Of a DNA stretch of 64,000 nt, positions 39,730 through 51,373 are shown piece after piece. The stretch is taken from the NCBI GenBank assembly GCA_963969395.1, contig OZ017797.1, positions 8,866,001-8,930,000 of the forward strand. Direction: 5' to 3'. Positions within the stretch are counted from its first letter, which is position 1; each line of letters opens with the position of its first letter. The stretch is from Pseudoscleropodium purum (Eukaryota; Streptophyta; Bryopsida; Hypnales; Brachytheciaceae). Position numbers and translations under genes: made by a program. Below the pieces are notes generated by a model. It worked only from the letters and a program-made list of their open reading frames with translations, searched no databases and was not told the DNA's origin.

Positions 39730-41095
39730 AGCTCGCCAAAGTCCTTCGGAAGAATGCAAAAAATTCATGATCGAGCGCATCGTTCAATTTTATGAATCGG
39801 AAACAACATTGTCTTTAGACAATAAGTACATCAGATATCAAGAGAAGTGCGTGTCTAAATCCAAAGTAGACATGACACAGATGTTGTTGGATGCATTGAA
39901 TGTGGCGAAGTGGCATGACGAAATGGATAAAGCGCACTTCACCAAATGTTTGGAGAACAAGATTCATGACGCTTTGTGGAATTCCAAAGTCATTTTGGTT
40001 AAATATGGCAAGGAATATCGACCTAATGACGCCCAATTTAAAGAAGTGATTCTGAAAGCGGACTTATTTAGGAGGCGATGTGCTTCATTCGCCAAAAGGC
40101 ACAATCGAGTTGGTTCGATTGCTTGGTGGAAAAGCAATGATGGAGTTGCTGAAGCGGAAAGGACCAAACGACACCTCATAGCACTTCCAGATACAACACG
40201 CGTGATTCCTGTTGATCATAGAACGATGAGAGGTGGATATGCAACTATTCGAAAGGTTCGTATTGAAGGATGTCCAGGAATACTTCCTTATTGGGAGTTT
40301 GCGGCAAAGAAATCCATTCACCACCAAACTCGATCCGATCTTGCAAAATTAGAACATCAAAACGAATCAATGGCTGTTCGAATTCCACACGCGGGTGTGA
40401 TACAGTTTGCTGCGGTGCACAGAACGACGTGTGAAGGTTATGCGTATTGGTGGAATGGTGGAACTATTCGACAAATGTTGAATATGGATAAGGACTATTC
40501 AGACAACATTCAAATCCGTTTGATGTATATGAATCCAACCGAAGAGGAGGTTGTAAAAGCTCACTGTTTAGGGCGATATCAGAAGAAGCGCACAGAGCTT
40601 ATATGGGCCTTTATACATATAATGTATGCAGTGCATCTTGCTGGACATTTGCACAATGATCTTTCTCCGAACAACATCTTGTTGCATTTTCCAGAGGATG
40701 AGTCACGTGTATACATTGGAGTTTGTGATTGGGGCATGACCACCTTAGCTTCTCAGCCAATGAAGTCTTTGTACACATTCACATCAGTAGATGAGATGAA
40801 CCAAACTTTGCAGAGGAGATGGTGGGTGGATCCACATATTGCATATTTGCATAAAGCAGGTACAGATGTGGAAGTCATTCCAATGTATTCACGTAAGTCG
40901 GAAGAGTATGCCATTCGAAAAATTGCTCGGCGGATGAATAGAAACAACATATCAGAGGCGTCTTTCAACTTGCTACTTAAAACACCTAGTGCGACACAAT
41001 TTTCCTTTCATGACTTTGCAAAAGTGTTTTATGCTTACTTGAAGTGCATTTCTTCGAAGACTGACGATGAAAATATATTAGTTTGGCCCATGTGA
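39730..41095 (+). pseudogene. Kinase-like cargo gene, 5' truncated copy
   Basis: From AGCTCGCC at 39730 to the stop at 41095 it is nearly identical to residues ~23-476 of the intact kinase protein, with a few substitutions (FRRRCASF for FRGRCASF, RRMNRNNISEASF for RQMNGNNMSEAYF). HNDLSPNNILLHF and CDWGMTTL are conserved. The first ~22 codons including the ATG are replaced by the gypsy LTR; the frame is open into the LTR but begins without an ATG, so a shortened product could only start at an internal Met or from an LTR-driven transcript. It lies next to the right end of the outer element. The high similarity implies a recent common source. Confidence 0.75.
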
Positions 41096-41923
41096 TTACG
41101 CGATTTTCTAATACATATCGTTGGCCGATGCCAGATGAACATTTTCGCCATTTATATTAGATTGGTAGTGCAGAAGTAGTAGTTGAATAGGTTATATAGG
41201 CATTAAAAATTAGTTTAGAAATATAGTGTTGGAATGAAAAAAGTGATATGTGCAATTAGCCAAATGTGCACACTATATGGTATATGTAAATTTTTGAGTT
41301 CACAATGTATGGTATTCTATATTAAATTCAATACATTTTGCCCATATTGATTATGTTTGTATTTGTGTTGATCTTGATTTTTTAAATAGTATATATATAT
41401 ATATATTTTTGAAGTCACAAACTTTTTTAGTTTGCCTTCTGAAAATAAACTGGAATTTTTTCATAGTTTCAAGACTATCATGGACTCATGGTCAAACTTT
41501 ATAATCTTTCAACTTATAAGAGACATTGTTTTAATTTTTTTTTCCTATGTGGTTGAATCCCTAGAGGACCAACATGTGTTTTGGGGCAATATATAATTTT
41601 TGGGCATACGTGTGACTGTAGATTTGCATATTTTGGGCTGAAATTTCTTAATAGAATGTGGGGAAGAGGAATATCTTCCATATGTACAAATTTCATGACA
41701 TTTGAAAATATGAGTCAAAAGTTATTGCATAGTATGTTGTTTGTTTCTCAACTCAGGCAGTCCGGGGTTCCGGGCAGATTTTAAAAAATCAATTTTTCAA
41801 GAAATAAAAATTTGAAATTGATTCTTGAAATTTATATGTATTCAAAAACTTTAGAATCATTGCATTTCAATAGTTGAGATAAAAGTTATAAAGCTTTTCA
41901 GTTTGCAGGCAGTCATAGAATCT

Positions 41924-42209
41924 CAAGGTTGACAGGACGGTCGGACGTCCGGACGCGGACGTTGTGTCCGCAGGGTCCGTTGACATTCGCATCCGCCTAT
42001 CCGCCCCGTCCGCCCGTCTGCCCGGTTACAGCCGTCCGATCGACACGCGGACTGATGTGGTCCGCACGATCTGGACATCAGCCTTGGGCCGCCCGCCCCA
42101 CCCCGCTTGTCCGCCTTCCGACGACAAGAGGGACGCTGCGTCTGCTGGCGTCTGGACGTCCGGGTTACGGACGCTTTTTTCGAGCGGACATAGAGATTCG
42201 TCAACCCTG
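41924..42209. mobile_element. hAT MITE, 286 bp, TSD TAGAATCT
   Basis: CAAGGTTGACAGGACGG ... TAGAGATTCGTCAACCCTG with identical TAGAATCT at 41916-41923 and 42210-42217. Same family and orientation as the MITE at 9490-9779, including the internal CGGACTGATGTGGTCCG hairpin. Confidence 0.92.
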
Positions 42210-42589
42210 TAGAATCTTTACACCAAAAAAAACTTTGAAGTCCATTATTTTACTGAAATTTCAATATTTTTGAAAAATAATAATAATACTGGATGTATAA
42301 TGTTTATAACAACAATTCACCATTTGGATTGAAACTTTTTAATTCTATAACTAATTTACTAACAATTTAGTATTTTGAATCATTCTCTATTTCTTTCTAC
42401 TTACTAATTTTTTCCTATATGTTGTAGAACTCCAAATGATTTGAAAATTTTCATATGTGTAGCAAGCTTGCCTTGAAGAATGTATCTAGAGAAGCACAAC
42501 CATTTTGGACATTTCTTCATAATGATCTAACCTTTTGAAGCGCAGTTGCCCATTTTTTCGCAGGGTCAAAAAAAGGATTTTTGTCACTT

Positions 42590-42830
42590 CAAAGTTTAAA
42601 TGCTAATATCTTGCAATCTACATGGTGGAAATTTCTGAAATTTTTTCCACATACTCTCAAATATATTAGTACAAGATCATACCGTCACATCTGTCAAAAA
42701 ATGATATTTTTCAAAATTTTGATACTTGTACAAAAAAATGGCAGTTTTGGAGCATTTTTAGAGAGAACAGAATCAAGGACCTTTAGGGTTAAAACTCACA
42801 GTTTTTAAACTTGAAATAATATGAAATTAA
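42590..42830 (+). repeat. Repeat shared with 30720-30963
   Basis: See the partner entry: related AT-rich sequence in opposite orientation. In this copy it ends near AACTCACAGTTTTTAAAC. Confidence 0.5.
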
Positions 42831-43048
42831 GTGTTCAATGAATGCATTTGAAAATATATTTATTTTAGGTTTTAGTTTCTTAGTAGCCTTTTGCATTACA
42901 AATTTAGAAGTTTAAATTTTTTGGATATAAGTATATAACATGTCTACTTTGAGTTAGTAGGGTTACATTTCCCAAAAAATTAATATAACTCATGAAAATG
43001 GTTTCTTTTCCCTTTAATTCTAAGGAAACATTTTTTTTAATTTTTTTT

Positions 43049-43269
43049 ATAACAAATCGCGAACCATTGCACTTCATTTAATATTTAATTGTTTAAGGAT
43101 TAAAGAAGTGACCGCGGGGCAGTTTAGGTAGGGCGGTCGGGGGAAACAGGGCCATCAAAGTGGACAGCGCGGACGGGGCGATCCCGGTGGACACTGTGTC
43201 CGCCGGGACCGCGAATGTCAACGGACGCTGTGGACACAGCGTCTGAGTCCGGACGTCCTGTCAACCCTG
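43049..43269. mobile_element. Right terminus of the giant hAT element
   Basis: Subterminal sequence from ACAAATCGCGAACC through GACCGCGGGGCAGTTTAGG and GTCCGCCGGGACCGC to the end GTCCTGTCAACCCTG; it is the reverse complement of the end at 23480-23700, with GTCCG/CGGAC pentamers concentrated in the last 150 bp. Confidence 0.85.
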
Positions 43270-43277
43270 TTGGAATG

Positions 43278-44060
43278 GAAGACAAACGACAAGTTACTAC
43301 TTGTGTGACATCAAATGCTAATAGAAAGTTGCTTCTAATGCAAATAATATTTACAGGTTAAACAAGCTAATGTTTGCCAAAGACTTCACTTGCAAGAATA
43401 TACTTAAACCATGGATTCCATTTTTCTATGATAGAAAATCATTGGTCCAACTTGAAGACTTGCCCATAGTTTGTACAAAACATATTCAATCTTTACTAAG
43501 AGTGAATGGTAGTGTACATAGGTTTGCTTGCAAATCAAAAAATGATTTGGCTTTTGGACTGTTGGTTTGTTTATAAATTTGAGGCTTTCTTATCTTGGAT
43601 GAAGAAAGAACACCTATGGATTTGTGCTATTTTATTCCTACAAATTGCACATGAAAATTACAACTAGCGGATATAATATGAAATGGCTTTTTGAAGTGTA
43701 GATTTACAACACATTTTAGAAAGTGATCAATAGCTTCAATTCAACAACAATTGCAAAGGAAAGGCCTTTTTGATATTTTCCTTGATCTTAGTATAGAAAC
43801 TTTACGTGAATATTATATACTTGGTTGCTAAATTCATGAAAAAGTGTAGGAATTAAAATTGACTTGATCATAAAAGGATGGAAGAAATGTGGCTTATTAA
43901 AACCATTTGAGAAGGAATTTCAATTAGAAGCTATAGAAACCTATACCATGTCACTTTTATAGTTTTATTTAGTAATGTAGCCTCTATTGATTCAAGCGAA
44001 CAATGTGAGAAAGAAGAGGATTGGAATGAGTTGTTTGAAAATGAAGAGGTCTCAAAGATG
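43278..44060 (+). pseudogene. pogo/CENP-B-like transposase remnant, 3' part
   Basis: The frame resumes after the giant element with DKRQVTTCVTSNANRKLLL and MQIIFTG, then ENHWS-like (~43440), FIPTNCT.KLQLADII (~43635), GFLKC...THFRK, and a C-terminal KPFEKEFQLEAIET. These are the later DDE_1 blocks (DKRQ, PPNCTxxLQPxDv). Stops and frameshifts are frequent. Confidence 0.65.
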
Positions 44061-45226
44061 ATGTTGAGATGCCTTGCTATTTAACATAAAGCTCTTGCAA
44101 TGAAGTATTGTGAATTTTCTTCAATATAGTTTTGAAATTTAGCATTATTTCTCTCCAACTCCCTCTATACAACTTAGGTGACAATCATATGAAGAATGAA
44201 ATAATCTTCATGTATGATCAATGTATTACAATGAATGATAGTGTGGCAAATTGTTTGATATTTCAAAATGTCATTGTAAAGCCTGATTAGATTAAAGGGG
44301 TGGATTATAAGTCAAAGTTTGGGATTTTACTTGGTTACTTTGATTATCAAATTGATGATGATTATTTTAAACTTTTAAACATCAAAATGATATTTTTTTT
44401 ATTTAAAAAAAATTGAAATATTCAAGATTTTAGACAATATGGATGAAAATTTTTACAACCTTTCGGACATTTCACTTGTAATATTCCAAACATTTAGACC
44501 TTCTCCAAAATACTTAATGTATGTCCGAATTTGACCTTTACATAAGGTAGTTGAACTTTATTGATAAGAAATTAGGTGATAACTAAAAGAAATAAATCAG
44601 TTATATAAGGTTTTACAAGATAATGACTAATAAGATGCATTTAAAGAAAATATACTTTGCAAATTAGAAATGCTTTGAGAGAGAGGGTTGCTATTATGTA
44701 AGCCTATGAATATGAGCCTATGAGCCTAGAAGACTATACACCTATATTATACATGCATAAATTGTCTATAGTATAAAATTCTTCTATGATTATAGTATAA
44801 CTATATTATAAATACCTATGTTATAAGTGTACGTTATAAGTACCTATAATGATTGTATTATGTCTACTAAAATGTATACTCAAGGCTCACATGCTCACAT
44901 TTTCACATTCACACATTAGCATTGTTGCTTTGAGAGAAGACCAAAAGGAATGACAATTTGTTATATATTGATATAAATTTTAATTAATAAGAAATTGAAA
45001 GATGACTAAGAGAAAATAGGATCTATAGAAAACATGATCTAAAATAAATTAATTTGTTAACTAAAAACAAACAAGATTCATAATTGATTGTAAGTGTTTT
45101 GATCTCCACCCTTGAGACCAAACATGCACAACAAGGTTTTAAGTTAGTTTGTAAATTATATGGAAGAATGGCTATAGTAAACGAGCTGCCTTTCAAACAA
45201 TGGAGCTTTTTACTAAATCCTATAAT

Positions 45227-45386
45227 CATAGTAACTTTCCTAGTAACCCCTATTCCTCTAAAATTACCACAATAATTTTTTCTAATAACTCCTAAAATTA
45301 CCATAGTAATTTTTTTTAGTAATTTTTAAAATTACCACAATAATTTTCCTAATAACTTCTAAAATTACCACAGTAACTTTTAGATT
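45227..45386. repeat. ~45-bp tandem repeat, about four units
   Basis: Units of the form AAAATTACCACAATAATTTT followed by TCTAATAACTCCT repeat with small changes (CACAAT, CATAGT, CACAGT). Confidence 0.7.
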
Positions 45387-45838
45387 TATTGTAGGAAATG
45401 GTAGGAAATCAATTGAATTTGTTATCCTATTGGTAGTAAAGTCAATTCTTGTTAGAAGAAACCTTTTGAGAGTGGTTTTAAGTAGAAGCCTTCCAATAGG
45501 GGCTTTCTTTCTCTCTCCTTCCTTCAAGTCTATGAATGTTGCAAAAAAAAAACAATAGCTTGCAAATCAACTCTTATTCAACTTTTCATACTTCAATTTA
45601 TCAAAATTTCGTAATAGGTTGGCAATGTTCAATAATTTTGATGTTTTTGAAAAGCTCTCTTAGTTCTTGACACTTTTAACAACTAAACTGTGATATTAGT
45701 GATCTCTCACATAATTTAAGCAAATAGTTGTAAGTCAAAGCTCTACCGTTGTGACAAGAGCTGCTAATATTACACAAAAAAAATACTAGATTTGAATTCA
45801 AAGTTTCATCGTCGTGACAAGAGCTATGAAAACATGGG

Positions 45839-45950
45839 ATTTGAGAGCTTTGGTTCCCACCCAAAGTCTCTCCAAATGACAATGAGACTCAATTACATGG
45901 ACCTTGAGAGCTTTGGTTCCAACCCAAAGTCTCTCCAAAAGAAATGACAA
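45839..45950. repeat. 62-bp tandem duplication
   Basis: TTGAGAGCTTTGGTTCC and ACCCAAAGTCTCTCCAAA occur twice, about 62 bp apart. Confidence 0.7.
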
Positions 45951-48900
45951 CACAAGAACAAGAAGACAATGCTTAAACACAAAGTGGACACAAATTATGG
46001 CTCAAATGGCTAGAACTTAGAATAAGAAAGGTACCAAAGATTGGGACTATCGAGAAGAGAGGAAAGGAGAAGTATGAAGACTCAGAGGAGGGAAGGCCTT
46101 TTACACTCTCTCAAGACCTTGGAGGACCTTCCTTGAAGCAACTTCTAAACAAGCTTTGGAGTGGCTTCCAAGCAAGACTTGGAGTGACCTCCAAGCTTCC
46201 TGGAAGCTTCTAACTATTGCTAACTACCTAGTGAATACTTCTAACTTATTAAGTTTTCTACCTACTACTGGTCCGTTTATCATTTTTGGAGAAAAGCTCC
46301 AAACGCAAATCCGACTACACCATTGTCTTTAGAAAGCCCAAATCATCCCACTATTTGACCTACCCCCTATTTTCCAAACTATTTCACAAGCAAAAACCAA
46401 CAAATCGCCAACTAGTAAAAAGGTAGAAAATCCAAATATTAGAGTTTGCCTTTTTTCAAGGTTTTGACTAGCTAAGGTTATTTGGAAGGTTCAAAATAAT
46501 AAAAAAAAGAGTCCAAATGTACTTCATTTGGACATTGTATGCACCTTGTACATCGGTCAACCTGTTGAATGTATTTGAAAATTGTTAAAATCTAGTGCTG
46601 CCGCCAATTCTTGCACTTGTCAATGTCGGAATGTCTTGAAATTTGGCTGGGCGCTTATTTAGACTTAAACACACTATCCTAATTTTTAGTAGGATTTTAC
46701 CATCACCGGATGTATTTCTATGAATTTCCTATTTTTGGTAATATTGGTTGATTTTTTATGGAGTAATGTTCTGTAATTTGGAAAATTACAAAAAATTTTG
46801 GATAAATTTAGGAAGTTTCTAAATCCTTTGTGCAAAGTTTCAAGTTCAATTTTCACTTTTCATAAGAAGAATAAATTTACTTCCCTTGATTTTAATTCCT
46901 TTGGAGAGGAATCATTCCCATATGAGGGAATCTTGGCATTTTGGCTTCACCGTTACGCTCCTAGCATATTTTTACATTAAGAATTCCCTTATTCTTACAA
47001 TAACCACCTTTATATAACATTTATAGATCTTACTTGCAAACATACACATATGGTAGCAAATTTCCAACTTTTGCATTTGAATCGTGATTTTTACCTTGTC
47101 TTTTGTTGTAAGCTTCTATAACACTAGGGGCTAGGGAGGTTGGATTGATCCCAATCTTGTTGATTTTAGCCAATGTTGCCACATGCACTTTCTTTGGCCA
47201 AATCCTACCTGGAATCTAACGAAGTGTTTTTACTATGTTTGACCCTAGGGCTAGAACTACTCCCAAACCCTTAAATGAACACTCAAACACCTAATTAGAC
47301 TCTAAAATTAACAATATTAAGTTTTTATGGAACTTCTAGGGTTTTTGAACATTAACCCATAAATATAAGGTTTCTTTCTAATTATTCTCAAAATCCACTT
47401 TTCTAGCCCTTTTAACCATAATTATTCATAAAAATGAGCAAAAAAAAAAAAAAAAAAATCCCAAGACCCAAGTGACATTCACGGGGCTCACATATGCTCA
47501 CCATTTTAGATCAAATTCCTAATTTATAAGATGTTATTATAGAAAAAATCAATAGCTCATAAGATCTATTGCAACTACAAATGTATAGATAGATGACTAA
47601 GAGAAAACAATTGATTATAAAGATAAAAGACCGAGAGAGGGCAATAGGATATTTAGACAAGAAAATCCATTGAAAAGAGATAAAAAGATGACTTGAAAAA
47701 AAATAGTTTTATAAGGTTTTAGAATATAACAACTATTAGATAAGAATCAGTAGAGATACAATATTTGTAGAAAATTATATCCATAAAATAGACTACAGTT
47801 AAGATTCACATTTGATAAAATCTATTGTAGACAAGATCCATTATAAACAAAAATTGTATAAATAGGAAACCTTGGAAGGGAAAGAAACTGATTATAATGA
47901 TTGAAGATCAAGAAAAAGTAACTTTGTTATAGAAATGAAATAAAAACAATTGGTTAAATTTAGAAAGTAACCTAATTTATATGAGACAAGAAGATGACCA
48001 AAAAAAAGAAATTAGTTTTATGAAGTTTATAAAGCAAGAACATTCAAGTAGAGAAGAACCATAGTAGATAAGTTCTATATCAAAGAAGATCCAAATGAAT
48101 ACTTTAGAGGATATTCTAAGAATATTGATAGTTTCATGTCAATGATTGCAAAGTATTTATGTTTGAAGTAAAGAAAATGTTTTTATTTGCACCTTGAATT
48201 TCATGACTAGACTGTAAGACTTTGAATTTCCTTAACTTCAAATTTTTGCAGTAAAGATTTTGATTTAGAATCTTTTTATGTTGAACAATTGAGTTGACAA
48301 TTTGAAAAGAATCCAAAAATAAAAACTTGATTTTCAATCTTTAAAAATTGTTAAATAGAAGTAGTATTGTGGTAAACTACAAGATAGAAGGATAAACTAT
48401 ATTATTAAAATCTCTAAGATGGAATTTAAATACACTAATCCCAGTGGCAAGATTATTCTAGCAAACAAACTACATTTGGTGGATTTTTTTTTAAATAGTG
48501 AAGATTGAATTGAAAAACAAATCCAACATGTTATTTTTTTAAGAAGAAGCTATAATTTCTTGCAAAAGAAGATGGTCCATAACTTTGACGTAACTAATTC
48601 CAATGGATTGATACAAATCTTTGTATGTAGAAAAAAATATAATCTATAAGAAAAAATAATAATATCTAAGTATTTGTACTAAGATTATGGTTAGGATAGG
48701 TGACTGACACAAATGAGAGGGCCCAATAGATAGTGTTGGAATTGGGTGACTAACTACATTGGGTCGTTCTACCTAGTACCACTTTATTTTTCCTTTTTCA
48801 TCTATTTTGTTTAGTAGCAAGGTTGAGGATGCTCTAAATACACCTAATTGCATTCCTCACTTACTTGTGTTACTATGTGCATCTCCTCTTTATTTCATAA

Positions 48901-49734
48901 ATTAAATCTAGAATAGTCTTAGCATCATGACAATGCACTTGGGAGAGGGGACACATTAAAGTGTGGTTTAGCATGGGTCTACCCTTGCTTTATCAATTCA
49001 CTCGCAAAAAACTTTGAAAAATCACAAAAGATTCATTTCTTGTTGGAATGTCTTTAATCTACTTACAAATAATTTCTCTCAAACTTTGAAAAATATTGTG
49101 AGTTTATATATCTTCTCCAAGGTACCTAGATAGCAAATTTGGGTGGTAATAGGTTGATTTACCTTAATAGCTTCTCAATATTGTAGGAGGGAGTTTTGAG
49201 GTCAAAGCTCCAACCAAAACACTAAATGGGGCTCTTCAATTAATGATGTCCTAATTAAGATATGTTCGCATTTAAAGTTAGTGTAAGGGATGATGTTTGC
49301 AATGTGAATCCAATCCAAAAGTAGGTCTAAATTCGTTCATATAACCCTCAGAAACAGCAATCAGTTTTTGAGGCTGGCCCTAAGCAGTGCAATTAAAGAG
49401 GGTCAACGTGAAAGGTGTGGTTCGAATGACGGACCTCCAGCCAGTACGCCACTTGTCACTGCACTGGAAGCGAAGAGCACCCGGATGTCTTCGATCCTTT
49501 CGTTCCGAAGCCCCGACATCGCAATACTGTGAGTGAGTTAGAAAGACGATGCAATGGATTTCGTGCGGAGATTTTGACGAATGGATCGCCGACGAGCGAT
49601 TACGAGTACTCATGTAATTGCTGCTGGAGGAGAGCAAATCGGCGAGAACTTGACGAGAGATTGACCAGAAATTCGGCCTAGAATCGGTGAAGTGTCGGCG
49701 AAGAATTGGCCGAGGATTTCGAAAATCGTCGAGA

Positions 49735-51344
49735 ATGGGGGTTAGGATTTGGTCACGAGTGAAGCGCTGGATCAAGAACCGTCTCTTCACCGCCTTCTGG
49801 CCCATCGTGCAATCTCGCATCTTCGTCAAGCTCCGATCGTTGGTGTCGCGGTCGCTTGTCCCTGTCTCCCTTTGCGGCGCCGGCGCTGGCCTTGGTGCTC
49901 TCGCAGCTTCAGCCGTCGGTGAGTGCGCTCCCATCTGAAAATTTTGTCTAAATTGTTTCACCCTTTTGCATCTGGAGCTGCCGTGACTTGGTCGCCACAC
50001 AGTTCACAATCTACTTTTGTGAGATGAATTGGTGTTTGGTTTTAGGGCTTAGGGTTTGGGGCATAGTCGTGAGCATTGTGACTAGGTGTATGAATTTGTG
50101 TGTGGTATTTGTTGGCGCAGCTTTCCCATTGGGATATGCCGCTTTGGTGGGGGCGGCAGCGACGGCGGGTGTGTTGGGATTGCTAAGGTTGCATGCGCGG
50201 CTGTTTCCTCCGCAGCCATCATCCAGATTCGTCAGTGTCTTCCGCACGCAAAGAGTAAGCTATTTCTTTCCGCAAATTTTAATTGACAGCGAATTCAATC
50301 CGGTTGATTGCCGAACTGGATTAGCAATTTCTTTGAAACAACTGGTTTTGAATTCCGTTAATAAAGAGATGAATGATTGAGCGAACTTGTTACTGAAAAT
50401 ATAAAGCTCTCTGAACATGAGAACCTGGGGTCGGTTACCGTATCTATTCCATGTTCCAATTCCACCTGGCTCCTTAAACCATACATCTAGAATTTTATTC
50501 TGGTGAATGGAATCTACATATGCAATCTAGTGCATATGAAATGTCACCTCTCTGGTGCCATTATGAGTGCCCCATTGCGTGCTCACCTTCTTCTTGAGCT
50601 GCAGTGATTTTTGCCAAACCTTGCACCGCATTTCAGTCTCGACCCTCATACTGACAGGTGTTATTGGACACTGGCAGGGAACACCTTCTGGAAGATTGAT
50701 TCTCACACAAACTAGAGTTCGCGGCAGGGGTAATGTTTTCCGACGATAAGTGAAGATTCTTTCTCGCAATGCCAATCCAAGTGCACAGCATTTTCGCATA
50801 CTGCTATATGTTGAGGAAGATGGAAAAGTACCCCCGGTATATTCAGTCCTACGTATATCTGTCAACGTCGATAATAGATCCAACGCAGTACTGTAACATA
50901 ATGGTGTATTTAGTTAGAGGCTACCCACGCTTCAATCTACAAGGGAGTGTAGAAACTCTGTTCAGGAGGATACCACCTTCCCTGCAGGAAATTATCAGCT
51001 AGAGTGTAGCAATAGGCACCACAGCAGTTAGCAAATAATTTAAACTTCAAATGGAACGTGCCAGAAAATGTATCAGTGTTCCACACTCCCGAAAGCTAAT
51101 CCTCTCTGCTGACGGGTGAATATTTTACACTGGCACAATGTGAATGTATATATTCTGAACCCAGTTCTGTACAAGTGTGGCACATCTGTGTTGTCGGTGA
51201 CGTTCTCTTTCTGTCCAACTCCAGAAAACTGTTCGCAGGGCATCAGATAGAGGCACTTTGGGTATAGGTATCCATCTTGAGATTAATGCGTCGCAAAAAG
51301 ATGCCGAGCGCTACTTCAACAAACTACAAGGTCACAGCGAGTAA
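49735..51344 (+). CDS. Small membrane-protein-like gene, five exons, ~176 aa
   Basis: Exon model by reading splice sites: 49735-49918, 50121-50254, 50678-50729, 50782-50836, 51239-51344. All junctions are GT/AG, phases agree and the sum is 531 bp. Exons 1 and 2 are GC-rich and well supported: a basic start (RIWSRVKRWIKNRLF) then a hydrophobic Gly/Ala-rich stretch (LGALAASAVAFPLGYAALVG and on to AATAGVLGLL), likely one or two membrane helices. The last exon (ASDRGTLGIGIHLEINASQK ... to stop) is open and well placed. Exons 3 and 4 are short and less certain. I do not recognise the family; an organelle membrane protein is a guess. It ends 29 bp before the stop of the chromomethylase on the other strand. 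Confidence 0.55.
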
Positions 51345-51373
51345 AGACTCGTGTGCCTCCAAATTACGGTCCA

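Larger units (their letters stand above)
41536..43048. mobile_element. ~1.5-kb insertion absent from the sister copy
   Basis: The sequence 3' of the kinase gene matches the nested copy (23640-24118) up to GACATTGTTTTAATTT, then diverges and rejoins at ACAAATCGCGAACCATTGCA (43052). Both edges carry TTTTAATTTTTTTT. It is AT-rich and includes the MITE at 41924 and the repeat at 42590. Type not determined. Confidence 0.55.
21892..43269. mobile_element. Giant hAT-type transposon (21.4 kb) with cargo genes, TSD TTGGAATG
   Basis: Left end CAGGGTAGACGAATCTCTAC at 21892, right end GTCCTGTCAACCCTG ending at 43269, flanked by identical 8-bp TTGGAATG at 21884-21891 and 43270-43277. The subterminal ~150-200 bp at each end match the corresponding ends of the 290-bp MITEs. 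The host sequence on both sides is one pogo-like transposase frame, independent proof that this is one insertion. Contents: a truncated minus-strand ORF (22383-23479), an inverted nested relative (23480-37350), part of a Ty3/gypsy element, a kinase-like gene, a MITE and the right end. I find no BED finger or hATC dimerisation region, so it is probably non-autonomous, with transposase supplied in trans. Confidence 0.85.
44061..49734. other. AT-rich intergenic region with minor repeats
   Basis: No supported gene in 5.7 kb. Phrases such as GATGACTAAGAGAAA with TTTTATAAGGTTTTA recur around 44570-45010 and 47590-48020. A poly-A run occurs near 47440. From about 49390 the base composition becomes more GC-rich, probably promoter and 5' UTR of the gene at 49735; a 206-codon minus-strand frame there is not supported. 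Confidence 0.5.

Noticed and set aside
49380..50000. 206-codon minus-strand frame
   Set aside because: It overlaps the first exon and upstream region of the + gene, with no domain and no splice support.
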